A DNA stretch of 39,723 nt, from the NCBI GenBank assembly GCA_029259605.1, contig JAJDEV010000121.1:1-39723 (forward strand), given 5' to 3'. Under the pieces are notes generated by a model. It was not told the origin of the DNA. It saw nothing but the letters and a program-made list of their open reading frames with translations, and did no database searches. This DNA is from Planctomycetota bacterium (GTDB lineage: Bacteria; Planctomycetota; UBA1135; GCA-002686595). This document shows, in pieces, positions 11,593 through 18,766 of the stretch. Each line of letters starts with the position of its first letter. The stretch's first letter is position 1. A program made the position numbers and the translations under genes.

Positions 11593-13520
11593 CCAGGGTC
11601 GCGTCGTTCGACGTCTTCGACACGGTGCTCGCGCGCCGGGTGGTCACGCCCGAAGCCGTCTTTCACCTGCTCGCCAACCGGCTGGGGCGCGACGCCGCGG
11701 AGTTCGTTGGCGCGCGCAAGGCAGCGGAGCTGCACGCGTGGCAGACCGCCAAGGCGGCGGGCGGCGAGGTGCGGCTCGAGGACATCCATGCGCAGCTCGG
11801 TGATCCCGAGCGAACGATGAACGCCGAGCTGGCGCTCGAGCGCGAGTTGCTGACGCGGCTTCCGGGCGCGCAGGAGCGCACGCGCGCGGCGCGCGGGAAC
11901 GGCGCGCGCGTGGCCTTCGTCTCGGACACACCGCTGCCCGTCGCGTTCGTGCGCGAAGTGCTGCGCGAGCAAGGCGTGCTCGAGGAGCAAGACCTCGTCC
12001 TCGTGTCGAGCGACTGCCAGGTGAACAAGGCGGACGGCGAGATCTACCGGCAGCTGTGCGCGCTCGCGAACGTGCGCGCGACGGACGTCGTGCACGAGGG
12101 CGACAACCTCGCCCTCGATGTCGAGGCGGCGCGCGGCGCGGGCTGCAACGCGCGCCTGTTCGAAGACGCCCATCGGAATCGGTACGAGGAGGCGCTCGAT
12201 CAAGGCCCCTCGCTCGCTCGAGCATTTGCCGGCGCGTCGCGCTTGGCGCGGCTGTCGACCCCGGCGACCGGCAATCGCGAACGCGCGCTGCGCGACGTCA
12301 CAACGGGCGTCGTCGCGCCGCTCCTCGCCGGCTACGTGTTGTGGGTGCTGCAACGGGCGCGCGACGATCGGCTCCGAACGCTCTGGTTCCTGGGTCGCGA
12401 TGGCCAGGTGCTGCTCGACATCGCGCGCACCCTCGCGCCCCGGATCGGCATCGACGAAGACACGCTCCGCTTGCGCTATCTGCACGCGAGCCGCCAGGCC
12501 TGGAACCTTCCGGCCTTCGCGGCGGGCGCGCACGGCGAGCTGAACTGGATCTGGGACCGAACGGACGACCTGACGCCGCGGAAGCTCTTCGCGCGCGTCG
12601 GTCTGACCGCCGAGGAGATCGGACCCGAGCTGCGTTCGCACGGCTACGGTGACGAGGCGTGGGATCGCGCGCTGACCCCGAACGATCTGCGCGACCTGCG
12701 GCCGCTGGTGGCGACGACCGGCGTCCGCGCGCGAGTCGAGCTCGCGGCGAGCGCGCGCCTGGCGCTGTTCCAGAGACACCTCGACGAGGTCGGCTTGCTC
12801 GCGGACGAGGCGAGCGGAGTCGTCGAGCTGACCGGGCACGGGAATCTGCAGGAGTCGCTCGCCGCCGTGGTGCGCGCGACGGGCTCGAGCTCCGAGCCCA
12901 TCGGGTTCTATCTCGCGTTGCTGAACGACGGACGCGAGCGCGCGATGACGACGCCGCGCGCCTGGCACGAGAGCGACGGCGTCGGAACCGGCTTGCTCGG
13001 CATGGGCGGAACCGCAGTCGTCGCGATCGAGGCCTTCGCGGCTGCCGACCATGGCACGCTCGTCGAGTACGCGGAGCAAGACGGACGCGTCGTGCCCGTG
13101 CTCGCCGCCGAGCGCAACGCGGCCGTGATCGAGTGGGGCCTGCCGTTCGCGCGGCGTTGCGTCGCGTCGTTCTGTCGCGAGCTCATTCTCGCCGCGGACG
13201 CGGTCGATGCGCGGGACGACGTGCGCGAGGCCACCGCGACGGCGCTGCGCGCGTTCTGGGACGCGCCGACCGAGGCCGAAGCACGGGCCTGGGGCGCGTT
13301 CCCCTGGGAGGACGGCTTCGGACGCGAGACGCGCCACCTCGAGCTCGCGCGCGGCCGGGATTGGTCGGCGGTCCTCGGTGCGCTCTGGCGCGGCGAGCTC
13401 GCGGGACACCGCGCGGCGTGGGCGGGCGGCGAGCGCGAGCTCACCTCGCCCGCCGTTCGACGCTGCGTGGAGCTGGCAGTGCGCGCGCGCTCGAGCGTGC
13501 GCCGCGTGGTGCGCGGGTGA
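11589..13520 (+). CDS. COG5610-type HAD-like protein of polysaccharide loci
   Basis: This 643-residue protein overlaps the glycosyltransferase stop by ATGA. Residues 1-220 are a HAD fold: motif I is SFDVFDTVLARR with Asp8, and motif II/III-like parts are VAFVSDTPLP and VHEGDNLALDVEAARGAG. The second catalytic Asp of DxDxT is replaced by Phe10, as in dehalogenase-like HADs, so ordinary phosphatase chemistry is doubtful. From about residue 240 there is a second region with LWFLGRDGQVLL and a long helical tail. This architecture matches the 'predicted hydrolase, HAD superfamily' group found beside glycosyltransferases. The role in glycan assembly is unknown. The gene ends the tightly overlapped exporter operon. 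Confidence 0.85.
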   Translation: MTRVASFDVFDTVLARRVVTPEAVFHLLANRLGRDAAEFVGARKAAELHAWQTAKAAGGEVRLEDIHAQLGDPERTMNAELALERELLTRLPGAQERTRAARGNGARVAFVSDTPLPVAFVREVLREQGVLEEQDLVLVSSDCQVNKADGEIYRQLCALANVRATDVVHEGDNLALDVEAARGAGCNARLFEDAHRNRYEEALDQGPSLARAFAGASRLARLSTPATGNRERALRDVTTGVVAPLLAGYVLWVLQRARDDRLRTLWFLGRDGQVLLDIARTLAPRIGIDEDTLRLRYLHASRQAWNLPAFAAGAHGELNWIWDRTDDLTPRKLFARVGLTAEEIGPELRSHGYGDEAWDRALTPNDLRDLRPLVATTGVRARVELAASARLALFQRHLDEVGLLADEASGVVELTGHGNLQESLAAVVRATGSSSEPIGFYLALLNDGRERAMTTPRAWHESDGVGTGLLGMGGTAVVAIEAFAAADHGTLVEYAEQDGRVVPVLAAERNAAVIEWGLPFARRCVASFCRELILAADAVDARDDVREATATALRAFWDAPTEAEARAWGAFPWEDGFGRETRHLELARGRDWSAVLGALWRGELAGHRAAWAGGERELTSPAVRRCVELAVRARSSVRRVVRG

Positions 13521-13608
13521 CCTCGCCTGATCGCTGTCGCCGCGCGACGGTCGGGTGTAGTGTCCGGACCCTCGCCGCCGGACGCGGACCGCGTGCCGGC
13601 ATTCGAAC

Positions 13609-14991
13609 ATGAACCAGGACAAGCATCCCGATACCGCCCGGCACTCGGTGAAAACCGTCGCGGCCTGTGGGTGGACGCTCGTCGCGCTGGGGCTCGTCGC
13701 GAACGAGTGGTTGCTCGCGGCGCTGTTCAGTCCCGACGGCGAACTGTCCGCCGCGAACCGCACGCGCATCGCCGTGTTCGACGGTGCCTGTCTCGTGCTG
13801 GGCCTCGCGATCCTGTGCTACCGCCGCCGGCTCGCCGACGCGGGCGTTCGTCCAGCGCTGTGGTCGCTGGCCAAGCGCGTCGGCGTGGCCTACCTCGCGG
13901 CGGCCGTCGCGTTCTTCTCGGTCCTCCTCGCGCTGTTCGCTCTCAACCTGGCGATGCCGTACGTCTGGGACCTCGCGCAGACCGAAGACGCGATCCGCAG
14001 CGAGGCGCGCTGGCGCGAGATGGGCGAGACGCGGCACCTCGTCTATCCGGATCTCTCGAACGAGGAGGAGGCGCAACTGCTCGCCGAGACCTGGCTCGCT
14101 CCCTACCGCTACGAGGCGTGGGTCGGCTTTCGCGAGCGACCGCGCAGCGGACGGTTCGTCAACGTGAGTGACGAGGGCTTCCGCCACTCCGCGACAACGG
14201 ACCGCACGCTCGACGTCGCGGGACTGCGCATCTTCGTCTTCGGCGGATCGACGACGTTCGGTTACGGCGTGGACGATGCGTCCACGATTCCCACGTTTCT
14301 CCAGGCACAGCTCGAGGAGCGTTATCCCGGCGTCGCGCTCGAGGTTTTCAACTTCGGGCGCAGCTTCTACTACATCGGGCAGGAGACGGTGCTCCTGTTC
14401 GACCTCGTTCGGCGCGGCGAGATCCCGGACGTCGTGGTCTTCATCGACGGCGTGAACGAAGGCCAGGTGCTACCCTTCTACACCGAGGAGATGGAGCGGC
14501 TCTTCGAGACGTACGCGGCGCGCGACGACCAGGCGTTGCTGAACGAGGTCATGGAGCGCATTCCGGTCACGCGCTTCCTGCGCAACGGCAAGCGCAACGT
14601 CGACTACGCCGCCGACAACTTCACGCGCATGGCGACCATGCTCGACCCGGAGCAGGTGCGGGACGCCTACGTCCGCGATCGCGAGCTGATTCGGTTGCTG
14701 GCCGACCACCACGGCTTCGCGGCGTACTTCGCGCTCCAACCGATGCCCGGTTATCGCAACGACTTCCTCCATCACCCGCTCCAGTCCGAGCGCTACATCG
14801 ACTCGTACGAACACACGCGTCGCAAGCTCGAGCTGCTCGAGGAGGTGATGGACGCGGACGACTCCTTCTCGATGACGCACCTGCTCGAGGGGTTCGAGGG
14901 GTACGCGTTCGTGGATCAATTCCACTACACACCGGCCGTGTGCGAGCGCATCGCGGCGTTCCTCGCCGAGCGCATCGACCTCGCGCATTGA
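13609..14991 (+). CDS. Membrane-anchored SGNH/GDSL hydrolase-like protein
   Basis: This 460-residue protein has two or three N-terminal transmembrane segments (about residues 18-38, 52-68 and 90-118), followed by an extracytoplasmic SGNH domain. Block I is VFGGSTTFGYG with the nucleophile Ser, and block V is DQFHYTP with the Asp and His of the triad. SGNH proteins in polysaccharide loci transfer or remove acyl groups on glycans. The gene lies 88 bp after the COG5610 gene and 22 bp before the FkbH-like gene, so it may add or edit the acyl group supplied by the downstream genes. It differs in layout from the second SGNH protein at 18756. Confidence 0.88.
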   Translation: MNQDKHPDTARHSVKTVAACGWTLVALGLVANEWLLAALFSPDGELSAANRTRIAVFDGACLVLGLAILCYRRRLADAGVRPALWSLAKRVGVAYLAAAVAFFSVLLALFALNLAMPYVWDLAQTEDAIRSEARWREMGETRHLVYPDLSNEEEAQLLAETWLAPYRYEAWVGFRERPRSGRFVNVSDEGFRHSATTDRTLDVAGLRIFVFGGSTTFGYGVDDASTIPTFLQAQLEERYPGVALEVFNFGRSFYYIGQETVLLFDLVRRGEIPDVVVFIDGVNEGQVLPFYTEEMERLFETYAARDDQALLNEVMERIPVTRFLRNGKRNVDYAADNFTRMATMLDPEQVRDAYVRDRELIRLLADHHGFAAYFALQPMPGYRNDFLHHPLQSERYIDSYEHTRRKLELLEEVMDADDSFSMTHLLEGFEGYAFVDQFHYTPAVCERIAAFLAERIDLAH

Positions 14992-15013
14992 CGCGCACGA
15001 AGTCCGCTCCAAG

Positions 15014-16981
15014 ATGGACGCCGCGATGAGCACAGGAACGGAGAGAACAGCGCTGCTGGACGCGGTCGAGGACTTCGTCGTCGCCGCGCCCGCCGCCCGC
15101 CAAGCGGCGTTCGCGGCCGCGCTGAAGCGACTGTCGTCAGAGCTCGACGCGCGACCGACGGAGGGCGTCGAGGCCATCCGCCGCGCGATCCGACGCCTGG
15201 CCGACCCCGCGCTCGACTACAACGACGCGCAGAAGCTGCTGCGACTCCACCGACGCTCGATCGCGGCGTGCGCGCGGGATGCAGCGGACGCTCCCCTGCG
15301 GTTCGCCATCCTCGGCAACGTCACCACGACTCCGCTCGCCGGCTTCGTCGAGCTGTTCCTCTTCGCCGGCGGCATCGAGGCCGAGTTCGTCGAGACCGAG
15401 TACGGCGCGATGGATCAGCAGATCCTCGATCCCGCTTCCGCGCTGCGCGCCGCGCGGCCGAGCTTCGTGTGGCTCGCGTGCGACCGCCGCGAGCTGACCC
15501 ACGTGCCCGACGCGCGCGACGACGAGGCCGCGGCGGCGCGCGCTGTCGACGATGAGCTCTTCGTGTGGGTGGCGCGCTGGAAGACGCTGCACGACGCGCT
15601 CGGCTGCCAGATCGTCCAGAACGATTTCACTCCCCCCCCGTGGAGAACGCTCGGCAATCACGAGCTGCGACAACCGGGCTCGCCCGCGCGCTTTGTTCGG
15701 GAGCTTAACCGCGCGCTGCGCGCGAACGCGCCCGAGTACGTGACGATCCACGATGTCGAGTGGCTGGCAAACCGCGCCGGACACGAGCGCTGGGAGGCGG
15801 GTCGCTACTACCACCTCGCGAAGCTGCCGTGCATGCCGGACGCGCTGGTCGACTACGCGCACAGCGCGGCCTCGCTGATCGCCGCCCATCGCGGGAAGGC
15901 GAAGAAGTGCCTCGTCCTGGATCTCGACGGAACGCTCTGGGGCGGAATCGTCGCGGAGGAAGGGCTGGGTGGCATTCGCCTCGGACAAGGCGACGCCGAC
16001 TCCGAGGCGTTCTCCGCGTTCCAACGCTACGTCCTCGCGCTGCGCGAGCGCGGCGTGATCCTGGCCGTGTGCAGCGCGAACGACGACGCCGTTGCGCGCG
16101 CCCCGTTCCAGGAGCATCCCGAGACCGTGCTCCACATGGACGACTTCGCGTGCTTCGTCGCGAACTGGAACGACAAGGCGACCAACGTGCGCGCGATCGC
16201 CGAGCAACTCGACATCGGGCTCGATGCGATGGTGTTCCTCGACGATACGCCCGCCGAGCGGTCGCTCGTTCGTCGGTGCGTGCCGGACGTGGTGGTGCCG
16301 GAGATCGACGGCGACCCGCTCGGTTCGATCGCGATCCTCGAGCGGAACCGCTTCTTCCAGGTCGTCTCGTTGGCACCGGAGGACGGCCGCCGCACCGAGA
16401 TGTACCGGGCCAACGCCGAGCGTGTGCAGGCGCGTCAGGTCGCGCCGAGCCTCGACGCGTTCCTGAAGTCCCTCGACATGGTCGCGTGCATCGCGCCGAT
16501 CGGAGAGGGCAACCTGCAGCGGGCCGCGCAGCTGATCAACAAGTCGAACCAGTTCAACCTCACGGGTCGACGCAGGTCGGCCGCGGAGCTTCGTGCGGCC
16601 GCGGACGAGGACGGGTGGCTCACGCTCACGATGAGCCTGACCGACCGCTTCGGCGACAACGGCTTGATCAGCGCGCTCCTGGCGCGCGCCGACGAGCGCG
16701 TCCTGACGATCGACACCTGGGTGATGAGTTGTCGCGTGTTGCGCCGCGGCGCGGAGGAACAGCTGATGAACCACCTGATCGAACGCGCACGCGCCGCGGA
16801 CTTCGAGGTCCTGCGCGGCGAGTACGTACCGAGCGAGAAGAACGGGATGGTCGCCGAGCTGTACCCGAAGCTCGGGTTCGCCTCGATGTCCGCGCCGACC
16901 GACGGCGTCCAGCTGTTCGAGCTCGGGCTCGACGAAGGCTGGACACCGCGCCCGACCCGAGTTCGAGAGGTGAACGCATGA
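15014..16981 (+). CDS. fkbH-like: FkbH-like HAD-IIIC protein (acyl-ACP loading enzyme)
   Basis: This 655-residue protein matches the long FkbH-like family. Residues 60-280 are an N-terminal SGNH/Rossmann-like region. Residues 298-460 are the HAD-IIIC domain with LDLDGTLWGG (Asp303, Asp305) and VFLDDTPAE. Residues 480-640 are a GNAT-like domain ending in the family motif EYVPSEKNGMVAELYPKLGF. In polyketide systems FkbH takes D-1,3-bisphosphoglycerate, removes phosphate and loads glyceryl onto an acyl carrier protein. The ACP gene directly downstream overlaps by ATGA, as this role requires. In this locus it most likely provides the activated acyl group for the MBOAT. Glyceryl is the best guess, but related enzymes might use other acyl phosphates. 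ATG 15026 is an alternative start. Confidence 0.92.
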   Translation: MDAAMSTGTERTALLDAVEDFVVAAPAARQAAFAAALKRLSSELDARPTEGVEAIRRAIRRLADPALDYNDAQKLLRLHRRSIAACARDAADAPLRFAILGNVTTTPLAGFVELFLFAGGIEAEFVETEYGAMDQQILDPASALRAARPSFVWLACDRRELTHVPDARDDEAAAARAVDDELFVWVARWKTLHDALGCQIVQNDFTPPPWRTLGNHELRQPGSPARFVRELNRALRANAPEYVTIHDVEWLANRAGHERWEAGRYYHLAKLPCMPDALVDYAHSAASLIAAHRGKAKKCLVLDLDGTLWGGIVAEEGLGGIRLGQGDADSEAFSAFQRYVLALRERGVILAVCSANDDAVARAPFQEHPETVLHMDDFACFVANWNDKATNVRAIAEQLDIGLDAMVFLDDTPAERSLVRRCVPDVVVPEIDGDPLGSIAILERNRFFQVVSLAPEDGRRTEMYRANAERVQARQVAPSLDAFLKSLDMVACIAPIGEGNLQRAAQLINKSNQFNLTGRRRSAAELRAAADEDGWLTLTMSLTDRFGDNGLISALLARADERVLTIDTWVMSCRVLRRGAEEQLMNHLIERARAADFEVLRGEYVPSEKNGMVAELYPKLGFASMSAPTDGVQLFELGLDEGWTPRPTRVREVNA

Positions 16982-17235
16982 GGGACGTTCTGAACGAAGT
17001 GCAGGCCGTCTTCCGCGACGTGTTCGGAGACGACGAGCTCGTGATCGGTCGAGCGACGTCCGCGGACGATCTCGACGATTGGAACTCCATCGCGAACATC
17101 GGCCTGTTCGTGGCCATCGAGCGCGCGTTCGGCGTCAAGCTCGCGACGGCCGAGATGGCGCAGCTGACGCGCGAGCGGCAGACGGTGGGCGATCTGGTGG
17201 ATCTGCTCGAGAGGAAGCTCGCGGCATCGGGCTAG
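16978..17235 (+). CDS. acp: Acyl carrier protein (DltC-like role)
   Basis: This 85-residue, acidic, four-helix carrier protein overlaps the FkbH-like stop by ATGA. The phosphopantetheine attachment serine is Ser37 in DDWNSIANI, a variant of the usual D-S-L motif with Ile after Ser. Coupled translation with the FkbH-like enzyme indicates that it is loaded by that enzyme. It would then present the acyl thioester to the MBOAT at the membrane, as DltC does for DltB. Its stop codon TAG (17233-17235) lies inside the terminal GCTAGC of repeat copy B, so the repeat begins within the last codons of the gene. Confidence 0.93.
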   Translation: MRDVLNEVQAVFRDVFGDDELVIGRATSADDLDDWNSIANIGLFVAIERAFGVKLATAEMAQLTRERQTVGDLVDLLERKLAASG

Positions 17236-17415
17236 CCAGGATCATTCATGACGCTTCACCGAGATCGACGCGGCTACGCGCCATATCAGCACTTCCCTCC
17301 CTCACCGGGTTCGACGACCCGTCCAGGTCGCCTGCACGCGCTTCGGTCGCGAAGCGCTGATCTGGCGCGCGTCTGCGTGGATCTCGGCCAAGCCTCATGA
17401 AGAACCCGGGCTAGC
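17231..17415. repeat. Long palindromic repeat, copy B (complete)
   Basis: This complete 185-bp copy runs from GCTAGC to GCTAGC. The arms pair over about 50 bp: GGATCATTCATGACGCTT then CCGAGATC on the left matches the complement of GATCTCGG then AAGCCTCATGAA on the right. The two inner arms share CGCGCCAKATCAGC. The apex carries the same hairpin as copies A1 and C, but in the opposite orientation (TCGACGACC, loop, GGTCGCCTGC at 17311-17335). The element fills almost the whole space between the ACP stop and the MBOAT start. As RNA it would form a very long hairpin. Confidence 0.8.
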
Positions 17416-17423
17416 GGGATCCA

Positions 17424-18659
17424 GTGTCGCTGCTCTCCGCCAAATTCCTCGCGCTCGCGTTCCTGTCCGCGATCGTCCTCTCCGCGTCGCGCGGCCGGAT
17501 CGCGACGCTCTTCTTCCTCGGCGTGAACGTCGTGTTCGCCTGGAGCTATCTCCAGGATCCGGTGGGCTTGGGGTCGACGCTCGGGTTGTGCGTGGCGGGC
17601 TTCTTCTTCGCGCGCTGGACCGCGCGCCTACGCAGCGCGCGGGCAACGGCGTGCGCGGTGTCCACGCTCGTGATCGCGTTCGTCGTGCTGCGCGGCTACG
17701 ACATCGTGCGCGTGTTCCTGCCGGACGTCGAGCTGCTCGATCGCCTGTCGACGGTGGGACTGAGCTTCCTTTTCTTCAAGATCGTGCACGTCGTCGTCGA
17801 CAGCGCCGGCGGGACGATCGAGTCGCTTCGGTTCCACTCCTATCTGAACTACTGCCTCAACTTCACGACGTTCCTGATGGGCCCGATCCAGCGCTATCAG
17901 GACTTCACGGATCAATGGGAGCGCAAGCAGCGCGCGCTCGCGCCCACCTTCGAGGCGCATCTCGGCGCGGTGAACCGCGTGCTGCGCGGGCTGGTCAAGA
18001 AGTTCGTTCTGGCAGAGGCCCTCGCGCCTTACGCGCTCCACTCACGCGTCGCATCGGGGCCGGATGGCGTCGCGTTCGACGTCGGCTCGTCCGGAGAGCT
18101 CGTCGTCGCGACGTACCTCTTCTACTTCTTCCTCTACTTCGACTTCTCGGGCTACTGCGACGTCGTCATCGGCTTCGGATCGCTGATGGGGATCAAGCCG
18201 CCGGAGAACTTCCGCACGCCGTTCCTGTCGCGCAACGTGTCGGATTATTGGAAGCGCGTGCACGGCTCGCTGACGAGTTGGCTCACCGACTACGTCTTCA
18301 ACCCGTTGTCGATGGCCGCCATGCGTTCGCGACTGCTCGCGTCGAGGCGAACGCTGGTCATTCCGATCGCGCTGATGGGAACGATGTTCGTCAGCGGAGT
18401 CTGGCACGGGACGTCCCTCGCCTTCCTCTGCTTCGGCCTCATCCACGGCGTCATGCTGATCGCGCATCACGTGTACCGCGAATTCCTGTCGGCGCGCATG
18501 GGGCGCAAGCGTTTCGCGGCCTTCTCGTCGCAGCCGCTCGTTCACGCGTGCGCGGTCCTCGTGACGTTCCAGGTCACGTCGTTCGCCTACGTGTTCTTCG
18601 TCCTCGAGATCGAGGAGATCGGCCCCTTCGTCACGACGTTGCTGTCGCTCGGATCATGA
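17424..18659 (+). CDS. dltB-like: MBOAT acyltransferase, DltB/AlgI-like
   Basis: This 411-residue polytopic membrane protein has about ten hydrophobic segments. The core motif PENFRTPFLSRNVSDYWKRVH, followed by GSLTSWLTDYVFNPL, closely follows the DltB/AlgI pattern. The two conserved histidines are His280 (in RVHGSL) and His328 (in SGVWHG), 48 residues apart, as in DltB-type MBOATs. The GPIQRYQDF motif is also present. It should move the acyl group from the ACP in the cytoplasm across the membrane. The start is GTG 17424, 8 bp after repeat B. An in-frame TAG inside the repeat (17412-17414) rules out earlier starts. It overlaps the microprotein gene by ATGA. Confidence 0.93.
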   Translation: MSLLSAKFLALAFLSAIVLSASRGRIATLFFLGVNVVFAWSYLQDPVGLGSTLGLCVAGFFFARWTARLRSARATACAVSTLVIAFVVLRGYDIVRVFLPDVELLDRLSTVGLSFLFFKIVHVVVDSAGGTIESLRFHSYLNYCLNFTTFLMGPIQRYQDFTDQWERKQRALAPTFEAHLGAVNRVLRGLVKKFVLAEALAPYALHSRVASGPDGVAFDVGSSGELVVATYLFYFFLYFDFSGYCDVVIGFGSLMGIKPPENFRTPFLSRNVSDYWKRVHGSLTSWLTDYVFNPLSMAAMRSRLLASRRTLVIPIALMGTMFVSGVWHGTSLAFLCFGLIHGVMLIAHHVYREFLSARMGRKRFAAFSSQPLVHACAVLVTFQVTSFAYVFFVLEIEEIGPFVTTLLSLGS

Positions 18660-18766
18660 AGCGCCCCCTCCGCATTCTGCTCCAGCTCCTCTACACGCTG
18701 CTCTTGACGAGCGTGCTCGTGACCTTCGCCGCGTCCACGTTGGACTTCGTGTACCGTGCCTTCTGA
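18656..18766 (+). CDS. dltX-like: DltX-like membrane microprotein with FxYxxF acyl-shuttle tail
   Basis: This 36-residue ORF starts with ATG overlapping the MBOAT stop (ATGA). It has a basic N-terminus (MKRPLR), one transmembrane helix (about residues 5-27) and a short tail ending in FVYRAF (residues 31-36) at the very C-terminus. DltX of Gram-positive bacteria is a single-span microprotein whose C-terminal FxYxxF hexapeptide carries the acyl group on its tyrosine between DltB and DltD. Here Tyr33 is in the same place, and the gene lies between the DltB-like and DltD-like genes. The next gene starts inside it, 11 bp before its end, so the reading frame is coupled on both sides. I consider it a real gene although it is very short. 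Confidence 0.85.
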   Translation: MKRPLRILLQLLYTLLLTSVLVTFAASTLDFVYRAF

